From assembly GCA_023212645.1 (NCBI GenBank), contig JALBYC010000004.1:62001-126000 (forward strand): a stretch of DNA of 64,000 nucleotides. The letters run 5' to 3'. Both the position numbers and the translations under genes were made by a program. Below, piece by piece: positions 1 to 8,982 of this stretch (positions are counted from its first letter, which is position 1; every line of letters starts with the position of its first letter). Below the pieces are notes generated by a model, which had not been told where the DNA came from, searched no databases, and was given only the letters and a program-made list of their open reading frames with translations. This DNA is from Farysia itapuensis (Eukaryota > Basidiomycota > Ustilaginomycetes > Ustilaginales > Ustilaginaceae).

Positions 1-555
1 ATCTTCTTGCGGCATGCTGTCATACGGTGATGGACTGCTAGGTGTTTGTGCCTGCGTCGATCGTTTCTTCTTGCTTGTAGCACTGTTCTGAGTGATAGAA
101 GTAGGAGTCGGCGACGGACGCTTGCGCTTTACCGAGCCAGTGATTTCTATTTCGTCAGACTGGTCAGGAGAGAGAGGCGGAGAAGACCTCTTTGACTGTT
201 CTGGTTCTAACTTGAAGTCGCCGTCATCTCTGTCCTCTTTGCTGGGATTCCGTCTACTTTGTTCAGGCGAAGGTGCCGAGCCAAAGAAGTCATCCTGATC
301 GTCTTCAGCATCTTCATCAGCAAGGAAGAGAGGCTTAGCGTTGTCTACAGCTGTTCTGCGTGGTTGCAGTCTGCGTGAAAGGGTAGGGCTGTCATCGACT
401 TGCAAGGGTTCTATTCGCGAGCTGCTTGCAATTGCTGGAGAGGGCTGTGAAGGAACAGTTTTGTGAGACGTGGCTGACGGCGACGACTCAAAGAAGTCTC
501 GCGTTGGCTCAATGGCAGAAGACATGGTCAGGGTGGTGAGCCCCTCGCTGGCCAT
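1..555 (-). CDS. N-terminus of an acidic, Ser/Pro-rich nuclear-type protein (partial)
   Basis: The reverse strand is open from an ATG at 555 to the window edge (185 codons, no stop), so this is the 5' part of a gene that continues to the left. A second in-frame ATG lies at 525. The visible part is disordered and rich in Ser, Pro, Asp and Glu. It has two short FF-containing acidic motifs (DFFESS near residue 21 and DDFFGS near residue 88), basic KRKRP and KKKR stretches that look like nuclear localisation signals, and no membrane segment. The catalytic part, if any, is outside the window. FF motifs in a disordered N-terminus followed by NLS-like runs recall Rad5/HLTF-type DNA repair helicases, but that is a guess from style, not from homology. 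It shares a short divergent promoter with adenosine kinase. Confidence 0.6.
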   Translation of the reverse strand, partial: MASEGLTTLTMSSAIEPTRDFFESSPSATSHKTVPSQPSPAIASSSRIEPLQVDDSPTLSRRLQPRRTAVDNAKPLFLADEDAEDDQDDFFGSAPSPEQSRRNPSKEDRDDGDFKLEPEQSKRSSPPLSPDQSDEIEITGSVKRKRPSPTPTSITQNSATSKKKRSTQAQTPSSPSPYDSMPQED

Positions 556-802
556 TTGGAAGAAAAGGTGTTTGTGCTTAGCTGCGCCACCTAAAACTCA
601 GCTGGCACTGGCAGGCAAGGCAGCACACGTAAATCCTCGACGCGACTTTACGTGTTAATTGAATCTCAGTCCCGATTTCAGATCCGATTAGCCGAGATCG
701 CAGACAGAAGGAAGAAAAACTTGCGAAGATTTTGAAGGGTGGCCGTAGCGTAGTTGTCAAGGGGCAGTACGTTGCCTCTGCACATCCATCATCATACTCA
801 CA
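556..802. promoter_or_regulatory. Divergent promoter, partial left gene / adenosine kinase
   Basis: This 247-base spacer separates two divergently transcribed genes and must hold both 5' leaders and promoters. I see no clear TATA box. Small open frames inside it are unremarkable. Confidence 0.5.
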
Positions 803-1840
803 ATGGCTGGCGGGAACTTGGAACTCGTTGCCTTGGGCAACCCCTTGCTGGACATGCAGGTGCGAAACGGCGAGGAGATGCTGGAAAAGTACGGTCTCAA
901 GGCCAACGACGCTGTGCTGGCTACGGAAGAACAGCTTCCGATCTACAAGGACTTGGTGGACAAATACGAGGTCACCTATGTCGCCGGTGGTGCTGCCCAG
1001 AACGCAGCACGATGCGCTCAGTACGTCTTACCAGACAACACTACGGCCTACCTCGGCTGCGTCGGCAAGGACGACCTGGCCAAGCAGCTGCAAGCTGCCA
1101 ACGACAAGGAAGGTCTCAAGTCCATCTACCAGTACAGCGATGACCAGCCCACCGGTTCGTGTGCCGTCGTGCTCACTGGTCACAACCGATCGTTGTGCAC
1201 CAACCTTGGTGCGGCTGAAAAGTTCTCCAAGTCACACCTCGAGACTGCCGAGGCCAAGTCTGTCATCAAGAACGCCCAGATGTTCTACCTCGGTGGATTC
1301 TTCCTTACCCACGGAGTCGAGTCGGCTCTAGTGCTGGCACAGGAGGCCAAGGCGCGTGACGTCAGCTTCACCATGAATCTGTCTGCTCCCTTCATTCCGC
1401 AATTCTTTACTGCTCAGGTCGACCAGGTTGTCCCCTATGCCGATGTTATCTTCGGAAACGAGACGGAAGCAGAGGCATGGGCCGAGGCACACAAGCTCGA
1501 GACCAAGGACCTCAAGACGATTGCTCAGGCTATTGCTGATTTCGAAGCCGCCACACCCAAGGCGGAAAAGCGACAGGTTGTCATCACTCAAGGCTCTCAG
1601 CCCACCATCCTGGCGACTCGAGGTGCCAAGGAGCAGGAGGTGCACGAGACACCCAAGATCAACCCTGCCGACATTGTCGACACCAACGGTGCCGGTGATG
1701 CGTTTGCTGGTGGTGTGCTGGGTGCGCTGATCCTCGGCAAAGACATCCAGTCGGCCATCTCGGTGGGTCACAGCCTGGGCGGTATGTGTGTTGGCCAGGT
1801 CGGGCCGATCCTCAAGTTCCCCAAGGAACAGATTCTCTAG
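803..1840 (+). CDS. ADO1: Adenosine kinase
   Basis: This 345-residue intronless gene encodes adenosine kinase of the PfkB/ribokinase family, which phosphorylates adenosine to AMP in the cytosol and, in fungi, mainly recycles adenosine from the S-adenosylmethionine cycle. The N-terminus has the family opening VALGNPLLDMQ (residues 9-19). GGAAQNAAR (about 72-80) is the substrate-binding glycine motif. Near the C-terminus DTNGAGDAFAGG (about 293-304) is the PfkB signature 2, with the catalytic Asp in GAGD. The length matches the family (about 340-350), and the ATG at 803 gives the expected N-terminus. It is the first of two purine-metabolism genes in the window; the other is ADE5,7. Confidence 0.95.
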   Translation: MAGGNLELVALGNPLLDMQVRNGEEMLEKYGLKANDAVLATEEQLPIYKDLVDKYEVTYVAGGAAQNAARCAQYVLPDNTTAYLGCVGKDDLAKQLQAANDKEGLKSIYQYSDDQPTGSCAVVLTGHNRSLCTNLGAAEKFSKSHLETAEAKSVIKNAQMFYLGGFFLTHGVESALVLAQEAKARDVSFTMNLSAPFIPQFFTAQVDQVVPYADVIFGNETEAEAWAEAHKLETKDLKTIAQAIADFEAATPKAEKRQVVITQGSQPTILATRGAKEQEVHETPKINPADIVDTNGAGDAFAGGVLGALILGKDIQSAISVGHSLGGMCVGQVGPILKFPKEQIL

Positions 1841-2267
1841 ACAATCATTGTGCCATCCTTGCGCTCAACACAGCATACGAATCTTGATACACAACAGCGG
1901 TGCTCAACATACCATGTCAATGCCTTTTATTTCTGTCTGCAATTAATTTAGCCTCGGCGGTAGAGCATGTGAGCATGTGAGCTGTGAGCTGTGAGATAGC
2001 CGAACGGTTGAAAAAGGTGAAAGTTTAAGCAGCGCACTAATCAAATTGGAGCTTTTATGCATTTCAAACTTTCGAGTGACACACCGCCAACGTCGAACAG
2101 AGACACCCGCCATCTTGCACGACAACGTTGGCCACTGCATCATTGTCCAGCATCATTGAACCCCCCCCCCTTCATTTTGGGTTTGCCTTCTTTTGTTCCC
2201 ACTTCATCTGTCGTGCACACGCCGTGATGCACTGAGAGAGTCAGTGCTGCGACGGCCCATTCACAGC
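1841..2267. other. Intergenic region with a 10-base C tract
   Basis: This stretch holds the 3' end of the adenosine kinase transcript and the 5' leader of the next gene. It contains short GTGAGC-type direct repeats around 1970-1995 and a run of ten C at 2161-2170. I see no gene or RNA in it. Confidence 0.5.
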
Positions 2268-5200
2268 ATGTCGTCGTCCCACGTCCGTCTACCGCAAGAC
2301 AGCGCATACAGCTACCTCGCAAAGGGAAAGCAACGGGCAAGCGACCAAGATCTCATGGCCGATCGAGATTCTGCCGCACGTCTATCAAGCGATCTCGAGC
2401 ATGTCCATCTGACGCGTCCATCGCGCCATCGTCGCAAACGATCCCAAAGCGCTGACTCGCCCTCGGGCACCTCTAGCGACTCGAACCCACGCGACCCGAA
2501 CCGCCAAGGCGCAAAAGCATACGCCCTTTCCCACAGATCAGCACAGCATCTGTCTCCCCGCCAAGATCGCCGTGCTTATGATAGACAATGCCCTTCCAGC
2601 TATATGCGCGCAGCCATACCCTCTCCGCCAACAACTGGGTCTGCTGAGCAGTACATATCCCTTCTGGGTCAATCCGCCACAGTGTCTGCCTCTCTTTCTT
2701 CGCCAGATACAGGCTCTGCTTCAGCCGCCACCGCCGTCTTGCCATCGCTCTACAAGGCAGGCCGTGGCCGCAGTATTAACCGCAGTCCGAATCGAAGGTG
2801 GGACAGACGAGGCGCCAGCGCAAGCGCAAGCGTACTCAGTGGAGCTAGTACAAGCGAAAGCGAGAGTACCATTCTCGACAAGCCGCGGCGTCAATCACCA
2901 ACCGCACCGTTAAAAGACGTACGCTTTCACGCCAATGCTGCTCGGCGTTCCTCGCTGCTGTCCAATGCCGACTCTCTATTCTCCTCCGATGAGGAAGATT
3001 CAGCTCTCCTATCCTCCGGTGATGAGGTCAATTCATCATCGCGCAACAATAGCAGATCGAGACGATGGTCTAGCGTAGAGAGAGATCGTAGACGAGGTCT
3101 TCGTGTCCTCCTCTACGAGCATAATGTCGGCGATAGCCAAGCACTTTCGCCAGCAGAAAGTTGCACCGCTGCTTTCCTCGACGATAAGACGTTGAGACGC
3201 CTCTCAATGGAGAGTGATCTCTCGCTCGGCGAGCCCGGTGATGCTTCTGAAGTAGAGCCATCAAGTCCCTCTAGTAACAGCAGCAGTTGCGATCTTCACG
3301 GTCAGATCGGTGTTGGCGAAAGCGTTGCTATTCCTATCAAATGCCGTGCTCGCAGACCAAGCAGGCAGCCTGTCGACGTCTCGTCCAGTCATGAGCCTGC
3401 CCCGTCTTCTTCTACCGAGGCAAGCTTGCTCGGTCGATCCTACGCGACGTCCACCCCTTCGACGTCTCTCCTGCAGCCCAGTCCTCCTGGCTTTATCGAG
3501 CTCAAATCCATTGTCGCCATGCCAGTTCACACCGATGCAGACCCTCTTCTCGGTCTCACAACGCCAAGCATTGAAGAATTGATTCAGATCGATCAAGTCG
3601 AGTTCTTTCCCGAAGAGGCAATCGCCTCTCAGAAATCCTCGCCTCACGCCCGCAAGAAGAAGATACCACCAAAATCCAAGACTTCCTGGGTCATTGGCGA
3701 CTTCGAGAGCGAACCTGAGGATGAAGACGATGCCGTACCTGCTCAACCTGCGTCGGTGCAGACTGCTTCGCCGGCGCCGCCGCCGCCTCCTGCACCATCA
3801 GCAAGCAGCTATCAGGCTCGACTCGCTAGTTTGCAAAGTCAGCTGCGCATCTGGTCTCGTGGCGAAGAAGCCCCAGCTGCTACTCGTACTCGACAAACGT
3901 CAGCCGGTTCTGACGAGTCAGACGAGCTGCGGGACAAAGACTCGACAAGTCTCTTGTCTGCCAGCTGGAGGAATCTGGCCCGGCTGCCGAATTTGATTCT
4001 GCTCCCTGGTCTTGCTGCACGCCAAGCCAAAGAGAATCTTGTCTCCTCCAGATCGGTGTCCAACCCACAGGGCATGGCAGTCGATGTGGCTGGAAACGAA
4101 CAGGACTTTGCTGATATTTTCCGTCGTGCGGCTGCACCGCAGTCACCGCTGGACAGAGAAAGCGTTGAAGCTCGAAGAGCAGCAGCACAAAAGACAGGCC
4201 TTCCGCTGTCACCCTCGCCAGGCTCCTCTCCCTCTGCATCCCATGTCGGATCACGAAGAAGCAGCAATGACAGCCTCAACTCGATGAGTACCGCCCAACT
4301 GCCATCGGGGAGTCAGCCTGTGCGGAAAGGTCGGGGAGTTGCTACCCCTTTGGAAGCTGATCGGGATCCGTCAGCGTACGTCTCTGGACTGGGTCAGCCA
4401 ATCGATCCCGACACCGAGCTGTCATCCGTCGTGCATTTGCAGACATTCCGCAGCCGCAGCAGGAGCCGGCCAGCAGCTCACGCGATCGAAGAGTCACATG
4501 TCCAGCACCACAGATATGCATCGGATGTTCACCCAGTTCGACCCTCGCGACTTTCGCTCTGCAAGACGACCAAGTCTGATCCTGTACAGGTCCCTAAACT
4601 AACCGAGGACGCTCCAGCAAAGAAAGCTTCCACCTCACCTTTGCAGATCGTGATACCGCTCAAATCCAATGTGCTCGACGCTCGGGTTAGCAAAGGACTG
4701 TTTCAGGACGGTCCTACACCTTTGGACACGGCTTCTGCTCCCACCTCGCCCACCTATCGACGAAATAGGAGCGGGTCCTGCAGCAGTGACGAGGGTCGCA
4801 GCATGCCGCAAACGCCGCAGCCGAGCCCCAAGATGGAGGACGCAGATGGCTTCCGTGTAGTCAGACGCCGCAACCGACAGCGACTGTCTGGGCCTCGCTC
4901 GTATCGTCCCAAGGTCGAAGCTCCTGTGCCGAACGGATTTTCCGCCTTTGCGCTCGACGAGAATGACGACAAGAACGGCTCTGATTCGGACGAGGAAAGA
5001 ACGCCTCGTTCACGTGGATCTCGTGGCCGAGCTCGCCGTGGACGAGATTCCTCGCCGCCCTCAGGTAGTCGAGAATGCGCTGTGGGCCTCTTTGGTGGAG
5101 GTGTCTCAAGCAGTGCGGCATCCTCAACTCTTTCCGCCCGACCTCGAGGTGGTTCACGGAGGGAAGCTTCACACTCTTCCAGTCATATGAGAAGCGTTCG

Positions 5201-5951
5201 CTCCTCGCCCGATCTAACGTACGCCGCTGCAGCTGCCGCAGTCGCACAGGCTGCCGCCGACTTTGAGGGTCAACAGATGGCAGAAGACGGCGAGACACGC
5301 ACGGATGTATCGCCTCCGAGAGGTTTGCGTGGCCGAAGGGGTGCCGTCAAGGTCGTGGCCTCTTCGGTGGGGCAATGGCCTTTGCCTGCTCAAACGTTGT
5401 TGTTGCCTGGTATTGCGGAAGGTCTCCGACGCGGTCCTTCCTACCCGCCGCGGGCAGATCAAATGCTGGACGATAGCTCAGTCTCAACCGAGCTAGAGAC
5501 TACCCCAAACACGACAATGTCCTCTGCTGCACCGACCAAGTCGCATTCTCACGGAAGAGCCGCGCATGCAGTGCGCGCGCGGTCTGCGGTACTGCACACT
5601 TCGGGCGGTGGATTCGGCTCACCGCCGCTGCATTCGCTCCGCTTCCGGCTGCTGAGCAACTCTTCCCACCTGCTCATGCTTTCCCTCGAGCTCGACATGA
5701 TTAAGAAGCAGAAGATCTCGGCTCCTCTCAAACCGCGGTGGGGCAAGCACAGGGCAAACGACTTCAACCCGCTCCCCGCCCTGCCCTCCTCGTCGTCATC
5801 GTGCAGTGGTAAAGCGGAGACAGACACTCCCTCGCCAGCGGCTAGGCCCGCATCACCGGTCTCCCCCGTCGCAGTCCCGCTGCGCTGGGAAACGAATACA
5901 CGCGATCCGGGCAGCAAGCTCCGCTTCTCCTGGTCCCCGCCCGACGCTTGA
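2268..5951 (+). CDS. Large Ser-rich disordered protein of unknown function
   Basis: I do not recognise this gene. From the ATG at 2268 it gives 1227 residues; an in-frame ATG at 2193 would add 25. I prefer 2268 because the sequence after it (MSSSHVRLPQDSAYSYLAKG) looks like a natural start. The protein is dominated by Ser, Pro, Ala and Arg with acidic patches (for example EPEDEDD near 495), so it is probably disordered and phosphorylated. Less degenerate parts are a stretch around residues 860-890 (GFRVVRRRNRQRLSG) and the last 130 residues, with a hydrophobic helix (LLMLSLELDMIKKQK) followed by PRWGKHR. There is no signal peptide, no clear transmembrane helix and no catalytic motif. The frame stays open for 3.7 kb with smut-like codon use, so it is a real gene. 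It converges with the flavoprotein gene. Confidence 0.8.
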   Translation: MSSSHVRLPQDSAYSYLAKGKQRASDQDLMADRDSAARLSSDLEHVHLTRPSRHRRKRSQSADSPSGTSSDSNPRDPNRQGAKAYALSHRSAQHLSPRQDRRAYDRQCPSSYMRAAIPSPPTTGSAEQYISLLGQSATVSASLSSPDTGSASAATAVLPSLYKAGRGRSINRSPNRRWDRRGASASASVLSGASTSESESTILDKPRRQSPTAPLKDVRFHANAARRSSLLSNADSLFSSDEEDSALLSSGDEVNSSSRNNSRSRRWSSVERDRRRGLRVLLYEHNVGDSQALSPAESCTAAFLDDKTLRRLSMESDLSLGEPGDASEVEPSSPSSNSSSCDLHGQIGVGESVAIPIKCRARRPSRQPVDVSSSHEPAPSSSTEASLLGRSYATSTPSTSLLQPSPPGFIELKSIVAMPVHTDADPLLGLTTPSIEELIQIDQVEFFPEEAIASQKSSPHARKKKIPPKSKTSWVIGDFESEPEDEDDAVPAQPASVQTASPAPPPPPAPSASSYQARLASLQSQLRIWSRGEEAPAATRTRQTSAGSDESDELRDKDSTSLLSASWRNLARLPNLILLPGLAARQAKENLVSSRSVSNPQGMAVDVAGNEQDFADIFRRAAAPQSPLDRESVEARRAAAQKTGLPLSPSPGSSPSASHVGSRRSSNDSLNSMSTAQLPSGSQPVRKGRGVATPLEADRDPSAYVSGLGQPIDPDTELSSVVHLQTFRSRSRSRPAAHAIEESHVQHHRYASDVHPVRPSRLSLCKTTKSDPVQVPKLTEDAPAKKASTSPLQIVIPLKSNVLDARVSKGLFQDGPTPLDTASAPTSPTYRRNRSGSCSSDEGRSMPQTPQPSPKMEDADGFRVVRRRNRQRLSGPRSYRPKVEAPVPNGFSAFALDENDDKNGSDSDEERTPRSRGSRGRARRGRDSSPPSGSRECAVGLFGGGVSSSAASSTLSARPRGGSRREASHSSSHMRSVRSSPDLTYAAAAAAVAQAAADFEGQQMAEDGETRTDVSPPRGLRGRRGAVKVVASSVGQWPLPAQTLLLPGIAEGLRRGPSYPPRADQMLDDSSVSTELETTPNTTMSSAAPTKSHSHGRAAHAVRARSAVLHTSGGGFGSPPLHSLRFRLLSNSSHLLMLSLELDMIKKQKISAPLKPRWGKHRANDFNPLPALPSSSSSCSGKAETDTPSPAARPASPVSPVAVPLRWETNTRDPGSKLRFSWSPPDA

Positions 5952-6120
5952 AACCAACCCCTTCGCACTTCGTGCCCCCCGCGCACGAAGTTTCCCCCTT
6001 ACGCACCTGTAATGTTTCACCGCAGACAATTGTTAATCTTTTCCAGCTCGCGTGTGTCAAAATGCCATGGGGTTTTCTGTATTGCAATGTGGGTGGAGGG
6101 GGGGTTAAGGATGATGATGA

Positions 6121-8547
6121 TTAGACATGCATGTTGGAGGTGTCGGCATTTGCCATGAAGGTCCAGACGCCTTCGACGCCGAGGTCGTGTGGGTCATTTT
6201 TGATTGTGATTTCCGGTTTACCGTGCAGCCGTCCGTTTACACGCAGAGGTGGGAGGGTGGTGGGGGAGTGTATATCGTCCAGCGTGCCTGTCTCGTCCGC
6301 GTCCGCGCTGCTCGTGGGGGGGTCAAGTAGCACTCCGCCTTGGAACACCATTTTCCCCAGCCCAAGCGAGAGTTTCAACATGTTGACTGCTGGCTGGAAG
6401 TTCTTCATCTCTGCCGGTTTATCGGCGTCGCCGCTGGCGGCGATGTCGGCGAGGATATTTTCGGTGGCGATATCGGCCATATTCCAAGCCTGGTAGCCTG
6501 CGTTGAGTGCGCCGAAAGCGTCGGCTACATCGCCAATCGCATACACATTGCCGAGCTTCCCGGGGACGTAGCCCAGGTCGGATTCCAGGTGTCCCTCTTC
6601 ATCGCGTCGCAGTTCGGACCCGCTGGCTTTCTTGTCCAGGAAACAGTCGCAGTCTCCACACGGGGGTTTAGCGTCGAATGGCTGTTGGGCGGCGTCGCGC
6701 GGGTCTGGAACCGAGACTTGCAGCGTACGGTGAACGCGGACGAGTCTGCTGCCTGGATCGACCGAGCTTGGGCTCAGTTTCGCCATGAGGGATGAATTGG
6801 GCTGTTGTCCGGTGCACAGGAGGAGCAGGTCGCACGAGAAACTCTTACCGCCAGTGGTGCGGACGAGCTTGCGTCCACTGCCAATACAAATTCCTTCTTG
6901 GTGGGCTTGCAGGCCTTCACCTTTTGCATCGCCCACGACGCATACCTCTGGCTGTGTCAGCGGGGAGGAGTCTTTGACCGTTGAGCCGCGCGGACACCCT
7001 TCTGTCAAGGCCAGTCGCTCTCCGAGCACAACATCGACGCCCAACTGACGCAGGCGATGGAACGCAATCTCGTGCACCCGCTCGTCAAAGTTGGGCAGCA
7101 GCTGCTTGCGCGAATGAATCAGCGTCACTTTCTTGCCTGGGTAGACCGAGGCGATATCGGTGGCAAACTCGACACCGAGTGCGCCACCGCCGACAAGCAC
7201 GATTTCGTTCGAGACCTTTATGCGGTCTTGAATTTCGCGCATCCACTCGACGCCGTGCTCCTTGGATCGTGCTTCCGTGCGGAGTGGGTCTGGTAGGTGC
7301 GAGCCCAGCGCATACACCAGGTGCGAGTACGGGATCTGAACACTGTCGATGGACCACAGCGATTTCTTGCGTGAGAACTGGGACAGAGCGTCAGAGGAGG
7401 CGGAGGCAGACGAGGGCGTTACAGTGACGTGGGTCGGGGAAATGTCCGTGACAGTTGCTTGCAGGACAACGTGCGGTGCGGACGACTCGAAGCCCGTGGC
7501 GGTCTGAGTGGCGTTGCTGTCAGACTCTGCGTCTTTTGTGCCATCCATGTCAAGGTCATGCTCGACTGCTTCTTCCAGACCCACAACTTGAATCTCGGGC
7601 CGACCGAAGGTTTCTTCACGACGTGCTTTGGTCGCGTTGTCTGCTAGCTCAGCCTCGACACCGCTAGAGCCGGCGAGCTTGGCATCGGAGGCCACGTAGG
7701 ACGATGCAGGCGAGCTCTCGGCTTCGTAGCTCGTGCCCAGCGAATCAGTGTCTGCGGGATTTGAAAAAGAGGTGCTAGATGAGTGACGACTATCGCGAGA
7801 TCTAGCACGAAGCGAAGATGGCGATCTAGATCCTTCCGAGACATCGTCGCTTGCCACCAAGGAACTCGAAGCAGACGATTCGTCCAACCGAGCGTCCTCG
7901 GGCACGTCTGACATGCTGGGCGACGATGTGCATTTGCGCGACGACCTCTGATCAAGATGGGAAGAAGAGCTAGATCCCATCTCTAGCGCGCTCTGGCTTG
8001 AAATGCCAGGTACAGCTGCAGAGGCTTTGCTGCTCGTCTTTCCCTTTGTGTTTCTAGTGCGCGCCGGCGCGTCCTTGAAGATGCTAGAGTATGGGATGAA
8101 AGCTTTGTGTTCGTGCCCTGGTAAGACTGAGAAGCGCGGGAAGACGTAGAGGTGGTTGAAGTGTGAATTGCGCTCGATCAGAATGACTCGGTGGGATGGC
8201 GGCAGCTTTTGTGCCAAGACGGTGGCGGCATGCATACCACCATACGAGCCTCCTAGCACAACGACATTCTTGGTATGTCCGTCTGAGGTGTCCTGCTGTG
8301 ACAAAGGCTGCGCCGATGTGCTGTAAGGCGAGGCAGTCACAGCTTTTCTGATCCGGATGGGCTGCGACATGATAGCAACCTGGCGATTACGGGAGCAAGC
8401 ACGAGGTGCGGTAGAAGAGCGCAAAGCTCGCAATGATCCGACAGTGAAGATGCCCGTTGTAATTGTTTCGAGAAGAGTTGGAGGTTTGACCAGAGTGGTG
8501 ATGGTGAGAGGTTGAAAGGTAAGCTGAAAGGTTTGTGATTGTGCCAC
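6121..8547 (-). CDS. AIF/FSP1-like FAD-dependent pyridine nucleotide oxidoreductase with Ser-rich insertion
   Basis: This 808-residue protein is a two-dinucleotide-fold flavoprotein of the AIF/AMID (AIFM2/FSP1)-NDH2 type, which passes electrons from NAD(P)H to a quinone or similar acceptor. The FAD-binding motif VVLGGSYGGMHAA lies at about 96-108, the NAD(P)-binding motif VLVGGGALGVEFA at about 450-462, and the second FAD motif VYAIGDVAD towards the C-terminus. About 150 residues (roughly 160-315) of Ser/Asp/Glu-rich low-complexity sequence split the FAD fold; family members are usually 370-450 residues. The first 60-90 residues are rich in Arg, Ser, Thr and Ala without acids, like a mitochondrial presequence; an internal ATG at 8370 gives a shorter form (MSQPIRIRKA). 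I cannot tell whether both starts are used. Assignment to the superfamily is firm; the exact subfamily is not. Confidence 0.85.
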   Translation of the reverse strand: MAQSQTFQLTFQPLTITTLVKPPTLLETITTGIFTVGSLRALRSSTAPRACSRNRQVAIMSQPIRIRKAVTASPYSTSAQPLSQQDTSDGHTKNVVVLGGSYGGMHAATVLAQKLPPSHRVILIERNSHFNHLYVFPRFSVLPGHEHKAFIPYSSIFKDAPARTRNTKGKTSSKASAAVPGISSQSALEMGSSSSSHLDQRSSRKCTSSPSMSDVPEDARLDESSASSSLVASDDVSEGSRSPSSLRARSRDSRHSSSTSFSNPADTDSLGTSYEAESSPASSYVASDAKLAGSSGVEAELADNATKARREETFGRPEIQVVGLEEAVEHDLDMDGTKDAESDSNATQTATGFESSAPHVVLQATVTDISPTHVTVTPSSASASSDALSQFSRKKSLWSIDSVQIPYSHLVYALGSHLPDPLRTEARSKEHGVEWMREIQDRIKVSNEIVLVGGGALGVEFATDIASVYPGKKVTLIHSRKQLLPNFDERVHEIAFHRLRQLGVDVVLGERLALTEGCPRGSTVKDSSPLTQPEVCVVGDAKGEGLQAHQEGICIGSGRKLVRTTGGKSFSCDLLLLCTGQQPNSSLMAKLSPSSVDPGSRLVRVHRTLQVSVPDPRDAAQQPFDAKPPCGDCDCFLDKKASGSELRRDEEGHLESDLGYVPGKLGNVYAIGDVADAFGALNAGYQAWNMADIATENILADIAASGDADKPAEMKNFQPAVNMLKLSLGLGKMVFQGGVLLDPPTSSADADETGTLDDIHSPTTLPPLRVNGRLHGKPEITIKNDPHDLGVEGVWTFMANADTSNMHV

Positions 8548-8982
8548 CCAACGCAGTCACAGTTGCAGTGTGTTTGCTGCATATTCAAATTCAATCTTTT
8601 CATTTGTGATTCTATTTGCATCCTCGATCTGATAAGGGTCATCACTAAAATCATACACCGGAGCACCTCGGGACCTTGATTCCTTGGCACGCGTTTACGC
8701 CATCCCCGATCGCGTAGCTCAGTCTTGCCGAGATCTTATCTAGTTCCCTGCGACAACCTTTCCTCAATCACTGATCGCAAGGCGACTCCAACCCGCATCC
8801 ACCCTGAGGAGCCAGCCTGGATTCTATCGGACGAGAGAAAAGGCCTCCCCAATCCTCGGAACACGGAAAAGGTAAATTTTTTCGATTTTAGGCAGGAACG
8901 AGTCAATGCGAGAGAGACACTCACGTTGACACAGGAAGGTTTTGGCAGAGACAGCTCGACCTGACCCATCATCTAGCACAAC
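8548..8982. promoter_or_regulatory. Divergent promoter, flavoprotein / ADE5,7
   Basis: This 435-base spacer serves the flavoprotein gene leftward and ADE5,7 rightward. It contains an ACGCGT (MluI cell-cycle-box-like) site at 8689-8694. I see no RNA gene; the TAGCTCAGT string near 8715 resembles a tRNA A box but has no B box after it. Confidence 0.4.

Noticed and set aside
8710..8725. tRNA A-box-like TAGCTCAGT
   Set aside because: No B box within the next 80 bases and no cloverleaf; it is promoter sequence of ADE5,7.
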